A DNA stretch of 44,029 nucleotides, from contig JAADGP010000110.1 in NCBI GenBank assembly GCA_013152315.1, positions 1 to 44,029 on the forward strand. Direction: 5' to 3'. Source of the stretch: FCB group bacterium (GTDB lineage Bacteria; Fidelibacterota; Marinisomatia; Marinisomatales; JAADGP01). Position numbers and translations under genes: made by a program. Below the pieces are notes generated by a model. The model ran no database searches, was not told the DNA's origin, and was given only the letters and a program-made list of their open reading frames with translations. Of the stretch, positions 16,201 to 24,368 are shown piece by piece (the first letter of the stretch is position 1; the number at the start of each line of letters is the position of its first letter).

Positions 16201-17840
16201 TCCGGGAAGCCGTTTTTATCTTTTCGAAACGCCGGTTAATACAATTGGACGATATCCAAAGGCGCGGAATCTGGATCAGCCTGCTGGGGCGGAATCATGG
16301 TAAGAGTGTATTCCGGGTCCTGGTACAGACACGCGAGATGGACGCTTTTAATTTCGTGATCAACGTTAATGAAGAACTGGATAAGGAATTCATTCAGGAT
16401 GAGATACGGTGGCTGGTCATGACCGGTTCATCGATTCACGGTCCCAAGTTGGTTGAAGATTTCGGCGGCTATTGGCCGGAGTATGACCTTTACACCGAAG
16501 AATATGTTCCCGGTGAAACGCTTTATCAATACCTGGAACGGAATCGGGAAGAAATTGCCAGCAAAAAAGCTCTGGATCGTTGGCAAATGCGCTGGCTACA
16601 TTTTATCTGGAACGGTTTAATGGCCTATTTTGATTTTTGGCGCCGCTCAAGCTATACCCTCCGGATTGACAACCCTACCGCGAAAAATCTTATCATTCCC
16701 GAACATGACTATACTTCCGGCACGCGCTTAATCTCGATTTCGAACCGTATTTCCGTCGGTCGCGTATCCGACCTGGTTTTTGATTTATTCGAACGCTTTA
16801 TCCTGGCCACTGAAAAAGAATATCCCGGACTAAAACGAATGGCCGATTGGGAAGTTTTGTTCACCGCCATGTTCCAGACCATTTCCGTGAAAAGGGGAAT
16901 CAGAGTTCTCAGAACCCTATTGGAAGAATTACAGGACGAAGCGCTGCTTAACAAGGCGGAATCGCTGGGGTTAACGCCCAAACGGATCGCCGACTTTATC
17001 GATGATGTTAATGTAAATGGCATTCTTACCAAACAAGTGGTATTTGCCGCCCTGCGTTATGAGCGCTGGCTGGAACTGAACCCCGAGGCCACTTATAAAG
17101 CCCGGGGTAATATTCTTCAGGAATTATATAAAGATTACGGACTAAACGGTCTGTTGGAAGATTATCCGGAAACCCGCATTCGATTTTTCCTGATGACCTG
17201 TTTCAAAAACGCCAATCGGATTCTGACAGACAGGTTGCTACAGTTGCAAAAGGACCTTCGGGCGCGGACAATCAGTATCGAAGAACTCGAACATAAATTG
17301 CATGAAATCCATGAATCGCTGGAATTAACCGAAGAAGAAGAATATTTCTTCACACGGTTGTTATTCGAGCACTTGGATGCGGCCGAATACGGAGAACTAA
17401 TCGCCTGGGACCTGGGTACCGGCGGACGATTGGATCTGATCACTCTAACCGAGGACAAATTCGGGGACCGTTACCGAATAAGACCGCCGTTTCATCCCAA
17501 GGAAATCGCCAAGTTTCATTCCATATTGTTACAGGCGAATTTGTCCGCAACGTTTCAACAGGCTCATGAATTCCTGTTAATAATAAATGAAAAAGATCAA
17601 CTCGTCGGGGGTGTTTACTGGAAGAAGATAAGCCCGCAGGTGGCCTACGTGGAAAAAATTGTGATTCGGCGACAATATCAAAAACGTCACCTAAGCGTTC
17701 GGTTGCTGGAGGAATTGTTTAACCGTTTGCGAACCCGGCGCTTCAAATATGTAACCGTCGGCTTCTTCCACGCCGGTCTTTTTTACAAATACGGGTTCCA
17801 GATTGACAAACAATTTGGTGGTTTGGTAAAAGTCCTTTAA
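13224..17840 (+). CDS. Giant multidomain protein: acyl-CoA synthetase/AMP-binding + unknown helical/kinase-like part + GNAT-like C-terminus
   Basis: 1538 residues. After a ~75-residue helical start, residues ~80-620 are an AMP-binding (ANL) module of the long-chain acyl-CoA synthetase kind: P-loop YTSGTTADPKG (~257-267), GYGMTEATGG (~413), TGDIFREKRGHYYIVDRKKE (~481-500, with the hinge Asp-Arg) and a C-terminal lysine region after KNSRGQTISP. These enzymes activate fatty acids through acyl-AMP. No carrier-protein domain follows. Residues ~630-1420 match nothing I know. Within them ~1050-1170 look faintly like a kinase or aminoglycoside phosphotransferase fold (a hinge-like YTEEYVPGETLYQYL, then RIDNPTAKNLII in place of a catalytic loop). 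Residues ~1430-1538 resemble a GNAT acyltransferase (VAYVEKIVIRRQYQKRHLS, then a helix), but the usual Q/R-x-x-G-x-G acetyl-CoA loop is degenerate. No signal or membrane segment is evident. It is flanked by terminator-like hairpins, so it is a single-gene unit. Confidence 0.85.
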   Translation: MSIPLNKTVAQLLDRAKRSTINPRELLEVAQRLQNNDVPSAVIHEFLKLGHYPTVNSSFYRSELGREWFSVLVELIKSSGYHVGYLMRQRARQYADKPLFQLIRGKQVKSCSYQESWKRIKQIGCSILCFTEKTKTPVIGIYTPNSLEGALVDLACLSFNFRVVPIPANVSENHLIYILHHAGITHLFLGGTTPCSIFQQIPKQSLQLSVIQLSDTDNIDYPTVSWNSFIAQGTGISDKVLLERLSSVGMDELASVMYTSGTTADPKGIIFTQTNIISKRFARGLALPEFSSAEVFLSYLPLYHTFGRFLELLGSIFWGATYTFAESPAFKTLLKDFLLVKPTVFISIPKRWIQLTEFLGSQIDIEEAPTEKITDKLMQITGGRLKWGLSAAGYLDPDIFIFFRKHGINLLSGYGMTEATGGITMTPPDDYQRDSVGKPLPGVDVKLAEDGELLLRGPYISPGYFQDTEPANRTDGWFHTGDIFREKRGHYYIVDRKKEIYKNSRGQTISPQRIENMFQDFEAIKSVFLVGDGREYNTLLIYPDFKNTPVEFKKGNEQAIRDYFSSLVQSVNSFLAPYERIVNFALIQRDFSTEYGELTPKKTYKRKVILKNFASIIEPMYAKDYISLVYNDYEIQLPNWFLREKGIIRSDITWDGREIRIRNHPDKLPLHWNGETVLVGDYRYSCPQGALDIQALLMSPELWLGNQTLVEFIGDPIFRIIEFEPPTKITLEERQLIFNPDSSGRELNNILKNSIRDQKPTLSSLHTAAKLLQCGERYELLTAINHLHQAINQHPNDIARVGLALLRRMQYHPTLRMRLKTLELMLPLLPGDQFITHLLEIYSFAVQTRSVEMLALEEQALRESHFRALLSYLGYLRQEPDLITSEQIGLIEWLLDLVSDYGKVHPSSYVWSRAELIWWQMSPVPEPLLSASEKAYHNLVDGFRKWLGPVSKLAIDRETGEEYDWADVIEFDEGIDRELQDRLLTALSNTPLIREAVFIFSKRRLIQLDDIQRRGIWISLLGRNHGKSVFRVLVQTREMDAFNFVINVNEELDKEFIQDEIRWLVMTGSSIHGPKLVEDFGGYWPEYDLYTEEYVPGETLYQYLERNREEIASKKALDRWQMRWLHFIWNGLMAYFDFWRRSSYTLRIDNPTAKNLIIPEHDYTSGTRLISISNRISVGRVSDLVFDLFERFILATEKEYPGLKRMADWEVLFTAMFQTISVKRGIRVLRTLLEELQDEALLNKAESLGLTPKRIADFIDDVNVNGILTKQVVFAALRYERWLELNPEATYKARGNILQELYKDYGLNGLLEDYPETRIRFFLMTCFKNANRILTDRLLQLQKDLRARTISIEELEHKLHEIHESLELTEEEEYFFTRLLFEHLDAAEYGELIAWDLGTGGRLDLITLTEDKFGDRYRIRPPFHPKEIAKFHSILLQANLSATFQQAHEFLLIINEKDQLVGGVYWKKISPQVAYVEKIVIRRQYQKRHLSVRLLEELFNRLRTRRFKYVTVGFFHAGLFYKYGFQIDKQFGGLVKVL

Positions 17841-17895
17841 TTCCAACAAGACAACCGTCGTGAAACGTGAATAAAAGAGCCAAGGCCCAAATTCC

Positions 17896-17936
17896 AAGAA
17901 CCAAAATAATTACAATTCTGCAGGCTCTTGGTTCTT
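17896..17936 (+). terminator. Possible terminator hairpin after the fusion gene
   Basis: AAGAACCAA (17896-17904) and TTGGTTCTT (17928-17936) form a 9-bp stem with a 23-base loop 55 bp past the stop. The following TTAAAAC is only weakly T-rich. The arms belong to the GAACCAAGA/GAGCCAAGA motif family seen in other spacers of this window, so it may be repeat-derived. Confidence 0.35.
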
Positions 17937-17999
17937 TAAAACAGCTTCAATCGTTATTATTTACAAAGCACGCCAGAGAAACAATAATCGAATATTCCG

Positions 18000-18083
18000 T
18001 ACCGCGGGCGAGACTCGAACTCGCACGGCCTCGCAGCCACTAGATCCTAAATCTAGCGTGTCTACCTATTCCACCACCGCGGC
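18000..18083 (-). tRNA. tRNA-Leu (anticodon UAG)
   Basis: An 84-base type II tRNA. The acceptor arms GCCGCGG (5') and CCGCGGT (3', one G-U pair) are followed by discriminator A. The anticodon stem CTAGA/TCTAG encloses TTTAGGA, giving anticodon TAG. A long variable arm (TGGCTGCGAGGCC region) and the T-loop GTTCGAGTC are present. CCA is not encoded. The long variable arm and discriminator A fit leucine. Confidence 0.95.
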
Positions 18084-18393
18084 ATTTTAAAACAAACTAC
18101 CGGTTTCAACCCGGAAGGCCTAAAACATTCGGGAGACAGGGCCCATTCAAATCCGCCACAAGCGGAGAAAGAAAATCCATCCCTGAGAGCCTCGGGTTAT
18201 TTGCCGTTTAAGAAAAAGCGATTGAAATTACAACGGAATGCCTTTCCTGAAAATGAGTGTTATTTCTCCCGTTATGTTTTGAACATCCACGTTAAAGTCT
18301 TCCCTTCAGTCATATAAAAGAAATCACCAGGTTGAAGAAATTCGGCTCCCGGTATAACGGAGAGGATCGTTTCTTCTTCAACCTCCGGGTATG
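18084..18393. other. Spacer between tRNA-Leu and secA
   Basis: About 310 bp with no firm gene. On the - strand after secA an open stretch (18272 to ~18392) would encode about 40 plausible residues ending FYMTEGKTLTWMFKT, but it has no usable start codon and may be a gene remnant. The secA-proximal end holds the hairpin described separately. CCGG, TTTCAA, CCCGG near 18102-18117 is a small inverted repeat upstream of the tRNA. Confidence 0.4.
18330..18383 (-). terminator. Possible secA terminator or 3' hairpin
   Basis: The perfect 10-bp arms GGTTGAAGAA (18330-18339) and TTCTTCAACC (18374-18383) begin 11 bp past the secA stop on the - strand. The following sequence has only a delayed T-rich run (TTTCTTTTAT), so termination is uncertain. 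Confidence 0.4.
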
Positions 18394-21300
18394 TTAAACC
18401 TGAGTATATCCCCGATTGATGTACTGTTGCAGTTTTTTATATTTGATTTGAATCTTTTCTCCTTTGGGACTGACAACGGTAATCTTTTCATTGCGTCCGA
18501 TTTTGGGGCCTGCTTTAACCGGTATCCGCGACGCTTGTTGAGGACGGTTGGGCGCTTCCTGTCGGGCTGCAGTCGGTTGACCGGTAAAACCCATACCGGT
18601 AGTATCTTCATGTTGAATCCGGACATTTCGGACTCGTTGTTGCGCCACCTGGGGCGCCCTTTCCAGGCCCTGGATACGGGTACGAAACAGTCGCTGAACT
18701 GTTGTCCGGTTCATGTCAGCCATCATCTCCTGAAAAAGTTGGAATCCTTCCGTTTTATATTCCAATAATGGATTCTTTTGTCCGAATGCACGCAGGTTTA
18801 TCCCTTCCCGGAGTTGATCCATGGCATAGAGGTGATCTTTCCATTTCTCATCGATGGTTCGCAATATTACAAACCGTTCGAACCCGCGCATAATTTCTTC
18901 CGGGATCAGCGCTTCCCGGGCTTCATACACACTCTTGGCTTGCTCAAAAATAAATTGCTTAACATCGTCGGCCGTAAAATCATCCGTACCCAGCGCTTTT
19001 TGAATAATCGGGAAATCCACATCAACCAATAAATGGGAAGCGATGGTTTGTTTTAAGCGGTCCCAATCCCATTCCAAGGGGTGCTGGTTACGATACATGT
19101 TGATTTCTTCATCGATAAAATCTTCAATGATTTCCAGCACTGTGGCCTTCATGTTCTTGCCATGCAGGGCCTGATTTCGTAAATCGTAAACGACCTGCCG
19201 CTGTTGGTTCATCACATCATCGTATTCCAACAGGTGCTTCCGGATACCAAAGTTCCGGGCCTCGACTTTCTTTTGCGCGTTTTCAATCGCCCGGGTCACC
19301 ATTCGATGAGTAATTACTTCTCCGTCCTCAATACCCATCCGATCCATGATGGAGGCGATCCGATCGCTGCCAAAAAGACGCATAAGATCGTCTTCCAAGG
19401 ACAGATAAAAGCGGGTGGAACCGGGATCGCCCTGGCGCCCTGCTCTTCCTCGTAACTGCAAATCAATCCGTCGCGATTCATGCCGCTCGGTACCGATAAT
19501 GTGCAAACCGCCCAATTCCTTCACGCCTTCACCCAACTTAATATCGGTACCCCGACCGGCCATATTAGTAGCGATCGTAACGGCGCCTTTCTGACCAGCG
19601 CGCGCCACAATCTCCGCTTCCCTCTGATGCTGTTTGGCGTTCAAAACATTATGAGGAATTCCCCGGCGCTTTAACATCCTGGATAATAGTTCCGACGCCT
19701 CGACACTAACGGTACCGACCAAGACCGGTTGTCCCCGTCGGTAACAATCGGTGATTTCCTCAATTACGGCGTTATATTTCTCGCGTTTGGTCTTGTATAC
19801 CAGATCGTTATGGTCAATCCTGATGACCGGTCTATTGGTGGGGATTACCGTGACATCCAGATTGTAAATGGATCCTAACTCTTCGGCTTCCGTTTCGGCG
19901 GTACCGGTCATACCTGCCAGTTTATCGTACAAACGGAAGTAATTCTGAAGCGTAATCGTGGCCAAGGTCTGGGTTTCCCGTTCGATGGTGACATTTTCCT
20001 TGGCTTCCAGGGCCTGGTGTAAACCCTCACTGTAGCGTCGGCCGGGGAGAATTCTTCCCGTAAATTCATCAACGATAAGTACTTTGCCGTTTTGAACTAC
20101 ATATTCCACGTCCTTTTCATATAACGTGTAGGCGCGAAGCAATTGATTAATATTATGAATCCGTCCACTACGTTCCGCGTACAGTTGGTAGGCCTTTTCT
20201 TTCTCCTCGGCTTTTTCCAGCGCCGATAAATCATCCCGGTTGTCGATATCATGGAGCATTTCTCCTAAATCGGGTATGATAAATGTTTCCGGGCTTTCGG
20301 GCGCGATTGTGTTGCGACCTTTTTCCGTCAGATCAATAATGTGGGTTTTTTCATCAATACTGAAATATAAGTCCTCATCCACCTCGTGCATTTTTTTATC
20401 CCGCAGGAACTCCGATTCCACCTCGTGCACCAGTTTTTTCATACCCGGTTCCTGGAAAATCTTCATCAACTGCCGATGCTTGGGCATTCCCCGGCTGCAT
20501 TGTAACAGTTTTATTCCGGCTTCCCGGTCCTTACCCTCTTTCAATAACCTTTCCGCTTCGCGAACAAGCTCCGAAACCAACGCGGTCTGTTTACGCACCA
20601 GACTCTGGACCATCGGTTTCAACTCCTGATACGTGTTGTCCACCGGCGCATCAACCGCACCGGAAATAATAAGCGGCGTCCGGGCTTCATCGATCAACAC
20701 GCTGTCCACTTCATCCACTATCGCATAGTAATATCCCCGCTGTACCTGTTCTTCCGGAGAGAGGGCCATGTTATCCCGGAGATAGTCAAAACCGAATTCA
20801 TTATTTGTTCCATAAGTAATATCACAAGCGTAAGCCTCCCGACGTTGATCATTATCCATTGTGTTCTGGATATAACTAACCGTCAGTCCCAACCGCCGGT
20901 ATATTTCGCCCATCCATTCGGCGTCACGACGAGCCAGATAATCATTTACGGTAATTACATGGACTCCCCGCCCGGTAAGCGCGTTGAGATAAATGGGCAT
21001 GGTAGCCACCAAGGTTTTTCCTTCACCGGTTTTCATCTCAGCCACTTTGCCCTGGTGTAAAATAATCGCCCCGATTAACTGCACATCATAAGGGACCATA
21101 TCCCAAGTGATATCCTGCCCGGTAATCTTCCAGGTTTTTCCCAAGAGACGTCGACACGTCTCTTTTACCATCGCAAACGCTTCGGGCAATATTTCATCCA
21201 GCTTTTCCTGCTCGACCTGATACAGGCGCTTATGTAGCTCATCCCGGTCCAGATGATCTTTTGCCAGCGCCCGCTCGGTTGTCTCTCTGAGATGCCTGAT

Positions 21301-21459
21301 TTCAGCCTTAAATTCTTCCGTCCGCGCGATCAGTTCCTCGTCGGACTTTTCTCTGAGGGTTTCATAGATGGCGTTGATCTTTTCAACGATCGGCTGCAGA
21401 GTTTTGATCTCACGTTCCGATTTGGTGCCGAATAACTTCTTTAATAATGTGTTTGCCAT
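18394..21459 (-). CDS. secA: Preprotein translocase ATPase SecA
   Basis: The ATPase motor that pushes unfolded proteins through SecYEG at the inner membrane. It is 1021 residues, longer than the ~840-900 of many bacteria. Walker A is AEMKTGEGKTLVAT, the DEAD-like box is VDEVDSVLIDEARTPLI, and later helicase motifs are NMAGRGTDIKLG and GRAGRQGDPGSTRFYLS. The extra length lies mainly in the region after RTPLIISGAVDAP (residues ~270-420), a charged helical insertion known from SecA of FCB-type bacteria. The C-terminus (KIQIKYKKLQQYINRGYTQV) lacks the cysteine-rich zinc motif that binds SecB. nusB lies 19 bp upstream on the same strand, so the two form an operon. Confidence 0.98.
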   Translation of the reverse strand: MANTLLKKLFGTKSEREIKTLQPIVEKINAIYETLREKSDEELIARTEEFKAEIRHLRETTERALAKDHLDRDELHKRLYQVEQEKLDEILPEAFAMVKETCRRLLGKTWKITGQDITWDMVPYDVQLIGAIILHQGKVAEMKTGEGKTLVATMPIYLNALTGRGVHVITVNDYLARRDAEWMGEIYRRLGLTVSYIQNTMDNDQRREAYACDITYGTNNEFGFDYLRDNMALSPEEQVQRGYYYAIVDEVDSVLIDEARTPLIISGAVDAPVDNTYQELKPMVQSLVRKQTALVSELVREAERLLKEGKDREAGIKLLQCSRGMPKHRQLMKIFQEPGMKKLVHEVESEFLRDKKMHEVDEDLYFSIDEKTHIIDLTEKGRNTIAPESPETFIIPDLGEMLHDIDNRDDLSALEKAEEKEKAYQLYAERSGRIHNINQLLRAYTLYEKDVEYVVQNGKVLIVDEFTGRILPGRRYSEGLHQALEAKENVTIERETQTLATITLQNYFRLYDKLAGMTGTAETEAEELGSIYNLDVTVIPTNRPVIRIDHNDLVYKTKREKYNAVIEEITDCYRRGQPVLVGTVSVEASELLSRMLKRRGIPHNVLNAKQHQREAEIVARAGQKGAVTIATNMAGRGTDIKLGEGVKELGGLHIIGTERHESRRIDLQLRGRAGRQGDPGSTRFYLSLEDDLMRLFGSDRIASIMDRMGIEDGEVITHRMVTRAIENAQKKVEARNFGIRKHLLEYDDVMNQQRQVVYDLRNQALHGKNMKATVLEIIEDFIDEEINMYRNQHPLEWDWDRLKQTIASHLLVDVDFPIIQKALGTDDFTADDVKQFIFEQAKSVYEAREALIPEEIMRGFERFVILRTIDEKWKDHLYAMDQLREGINLRAFGQKNPLLEYKTEGFQLFQEMMADMNRTTVQRLFRTRIQGLERAPQVAQQRVRNVRIQHEDTTGMGFTGQPTAARQEAPNRPQQASRIPVKAGPKIGRNEKITVVSPKGEKIQIKYKKLQQYINRGYTQV

Positions 21460-21478
21460 TATGTTAATTCTTTTTCTT

Positions 21479-21919
21479 TTATGTTTGCGTAGTATCCCGA
21501 TCCGACATTTCTTTATAAACCGCGTCCAAAATTCCGTTCACAAAACCGGGACTTTCTTCCGTGCTATACTCTCTTGCTATTTCAATTGCTTCGGTAATCG
21601 AAACCTTCGGAGGTACGTCTTCGATAAAATATAATTCGCTGATCGCCAACCGTAATATTAAACGATCCAGGCGAGCCACCCGGTCAAAATTCCAATTCTC
21701 CAGATGGCGGGTGATTTTTTCATCAATCCAGGAACCATTATGCACGGTTTTCCAATAAAGATCCTGAACAAATGTTTCGGTTTCCTCATTGAAGTCATAG
21801 CGGGAAAGAATATCACGTATGACTTTCTCCGGATTGTCCTGGGTAAGCTCCAAAGCGTATAATGCCTGTAGCACGCTTTCGCGCGCCAGGCGGCGCGGAT
21901 GTTTTTTACCGGTAGTCAT
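21479..21919 (-). CDS. nusB: Transcription antitermination factor NusB
   Basis: A 146-residue all-helical protein. NusB binds boxA RNA with NusE/S10 and supports rRNA antitermination. The N-terminal signature RRLARESVLQALYALELT and the late LRLAISELYFIEDVPPKVSITEAIEIAREYSTEESPGFVNGILD segment (described here by its first and last parts: LRLAISELYF and FVNGILDAV) are clear. Length is typical. secA starts 19 bp downstream. A 113-bp gap separates it from the acyl-CoA dehydrogenase gene upstream on the same strand. Confidence 0.96.
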   Translation of the reverse strand: MTTGKKHPRRLARESVLQALYALELTQDNPEKVIRDILSRYDFNEETETFVQDLYWKTVHNGSWIDEKITRHLENWNFDRVARLDRLILRLAISELYFIEDVPPKVSITEAIEIAREYSTEESPGFVNGILDAVYKEMSDRDTTQT

Positions 21920-22032
21920 TTTAATTCACCCGGCGGGTCAATAAAAAACCTCACCTTTATGCCTTTGTTTATGTTCATCATTGTAAATACGTACGACCTG
22001 ATCAATGTTTTAATCCCTGTTTAGGTTACGGT

Positions 22033-23181
22033 TCACGCGCTGCCCTTTAATACTTCGCGGGCGATGACCATTTCCTGAATTTCGGAAGTGCCCTCATATA
22101 TTTGCGTGATTTTGGCATCACGCATCAATCGTTCCACACCATATTCCTGCATATAGCCATAGCCACCGTGGATCTGCACACAATCGCGGGCCGCGTCCAC
22201 GGCTGTTTGGGAAGCGAACAATTTCGCCATCGAAGCTTCCTTTACATAGGATTTATGCTCATCTTTCAATTTGGCGGCCTGCCAAATCAACAACCGGGCC
22301 GCCTCAATGCGCGTTGCCATCCGGGCAATTTTCGATTGGATGGCTCCAAACTGAGCAATCGGCTTCCCGAATTGTTTCCGTTCTTTCGCGTACTCGATAC
22401 TATGATCCAAGGCCGCTTTCGCGATTCCCAAAGCCTGGGAGGCTATTCCGATCCGCCCCCCGTCAAGTGTATGTAAAGCAATTCGAAAACCAAGTCCTTC
22501 TTCACCAATCAGGTTTCCGGCCGGAACACGGCAATCCTCAAAATACAATTCACACGTATCCGAGCCCCTGATTCCTAATTTATCTTCCTTTTTACCCGTC
22601 GAAAACCCGGGAGTTCCTTTTTCAACAATAAAAGCCGAAATCCCCTTATAACCAATTCCCTTTTGCGTAATCGCGAAAACAAGCACCAGATCGGAATTAA
22701 TGCCGTTGGTGACCCAATTTTTGGTTCCATTTAAAACATAACTGTCACCATCTTTCACCGCAATGGTACGCATATTGCTGGCATCCGATCCGGATTGCGG
22801 TTCGCTTAAACTAAACGCGCCTAACAATTCGCCGGTAGCCAACCGAGTAAGGTATTTTTTGCACTGTTGCTCGTTTGCCCATTCCACGAAAATCTGACAA
22901 ACCAAAGAGTTGTTCACCGACATAATTACTCCCGCGGAAGCATCAACGCGGGAAATTTCCTCAATGGCAATCACATAACTGACCGCATCCAGGCCGGCGC
23001 CGTTCCACTTTTCGGGCACCATCATACCCATAAATCCCAATTCGCCCATCATCTTAACCTGTTGAGCCGGGAATTCCGCTTTCTCATCGCGCGTAATTAC
23101 CCCGGGGGCCAAATGCTTTTCAGCAAATTCACGCGCCGTCTTCCGAATTAATTCCTGTTCCTCGGTCAAATGAAAATCCAT
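22033..23181 (-). CDS. Acyl-CoA dehydrogenase (short-chain/butyryl-CoA type)
   Basis: An FAD flavoprotein that introduces the alpha-beta double bond in acyl-CoA and passes electrons to electron-transfer flavoprotein. The start ATG at 23181 overlaps the thiolase stop by one base (TGATG), which signals translational coupling and gives the family N-terminus DFHLTEEQELIRKTAREFA and 382 residues. FAD-binding LSEPQSGSD and NWVTNG stretches are visible, and the catalytic Glu is in QIYEGTSEIQ, the position used by short-chain enzymes. With the thiolase it forms a beta-oxidation or butyrate-type module. The exact chain-length preference cannot be read. Confidence 0.93.
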   Translation of the reverse strand: MDFHLTEEQELIRKTAREFAEKHLAPGVITRDEKAEFPAQQVKMMGELGFMGMMVPEKWNGAGLDAVSYVIAIEEISRVDASAGVIMSVNNSLVCQIFVEWANEQQCKKYLTRLATGELLGAFSLSEPQSGSDASNMRTIAVKDGDSYVLNGTKNWVTNGINSDLVLVFAITQKGIGYKGISAFIVEKGTPGFSTGKKEDKLGIRGSDTCELYFEDCRVPAGNLIGEEGLGFRIALHTLDGGRIGIASQALGIAKAALDHSIEYAKERKQFGKPIAQFGAIQSKIARMATRIEAARLLIWQAAKLKDEHKSYVKEASMAKLFASQTAVDAARDCVQIHGGYGYMQEYGVERLMRDAKITQIYEGTSEIQEMVIAREVLKGSA

Positions 23182-24368
23182 CAGATTCTCTCTATTATGA
23201 CTGCCGATGCTTCTCCGCCACCGATACAAAGGGTTGCCAGACCGGTCCGGGATCCGGTTCTTTCCATCGCATGGATCAAGGTAGTTAATATCCGTGCTCC
23301 CGATGCCCCGATCGGATGTCCCAGGGCAATTGCGCCCCCGTTGACGTTTACTTTTTCGGGGGCTATTTTAAAATCGTCGATGGCCGCCATCGCGACGGGC
23401 GCAAAGGCCTCATTGATTTCCCACAAATCGATGTCGCCGGGTTGCATTCCGGCTTTTTTCAGCGCTTTTTCGATGGCTTTTGTGGGGGCGGTGGTAAACC
23501 ATTCCGGCGCGTGAGCGGCCGATGCCTGGGCAACAACGCGCATCCCGGGGTTCAAATTCAAATGTTCCGCCATTTCCCGGGACATTAGCAAAACCGCCGC
23601 GGCTCCGTCATTGATTTTGGAGGCGTTGGCGGCGGTGATTGTTCCGTCCTGCTCAAAAGCCGGACGCAGTTTGGCCATTTTCTCGAACCGGGCCCGCCCC
23701 GGTTCTTCATCCTGGTCGATGGTAATCGGCTCGCGCTTGCGCCGGGGAACTTCCACCGGGATAATCTCCGCGGCAAACCATCCCTCAGCCTGAGCGCGCT
23801 GCGCCCTGAGATACGATTCTTTCGCGAATTCATCCTGCTGTTCCCGGGAGTATTTTCTCTCCCGGGCACAGAGCTCGGCACAGTTTCCCATATGCATGTC
23901 ATTGTACACATCCCATAAACCGTCTTTGATCATGCTGTCGATAAGTTTCCCGTGTCCCAAGCGATATCCCTCACGCGCCTTCGGCAATAAGTAAGGGGCC
24001 AACGACATATTCTCCATCCCGCCGGCGACCACACAACGGGCATCGCCCACCTGAATGGCCTGGGCGGCCAACATCACGGCTTTCAATCCCGAACCACACA
24101 TTTTGTTAATGGTCAGGCACTCGACCCCATTCGGAAGACCGGCAAATATGGCCGCCTGCCGCGCCGGCGCCTGCCCCAATCCCGCGGACAATACATTCCC
24201 CATGATGACTTCATCCACCTGCCCGGGATTAATTCCGGCCCGTTCGATTACTCCTTTAATGGCCAGGGCTCCTAAACTTGGCGCCGATATTGAGGATAGA
24301 GCTCCCTGGAAAGAACCAACCGGCGTTCGCCCGGCGGCAATAATTACAACTTCATGAAACTGGGACAT
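23181..24368 (-). CDS. Acetyl-CoA acetyltransferase (thiolase)
   Basis: A 395-residue type II thiolase that condenses two acetyl-CoA or cleaves 3-ketoacyl-CoA. The nucleophilic cysteine is in NKMCGSGLKA near residue 90, the catalytic His is in NEAFAPVAMA near 350, and the second Cys and GGG loop are in TLCIGGGEASAV. The N-terminal AAGRTPVGSFQGALS is typical. It is the first gene of a two-gene unit with the acyl-CoA dehydrogenase. A GGAAGTAGCG stretch precedes the ATG. The 686-bp spacer upstream must hold the promoter. Confidence 0.96.
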   Translation of the reverse strand: MSQFHEVVIIAAGRTPVGSFQGALSSISAPSLGALAIKGVIERAGINPGQVDEVIMGNVLSAGLGQAPARQAAIFAGLPNGVECLTINKMCGSGLKAVMLAAQAIQVGDARCVVAGGMENMSLAPYLLPKAREGYRLGHGKLIDSMIKDGLWDVYNDMHMGNCAELCARERKYSREQQDEFAKESYLRAQRAQAEGWFAAEIIPVEVPRRKREPITIDQDEEPGRARFEKMAKLRPAFEQDGTITAANASKINDGAAAVLLMSREMAEHLNLNPGMRVVAQASAAHAPEWFTTAPTKAIEKALKKAGMQPGDIDLWEINEAFAPVAMAAIDDFKIAPEKVNVNGGAIALGHPIGASGARILTTLIHAMERTGSRTGLATLCIGGGEASAVIIERI

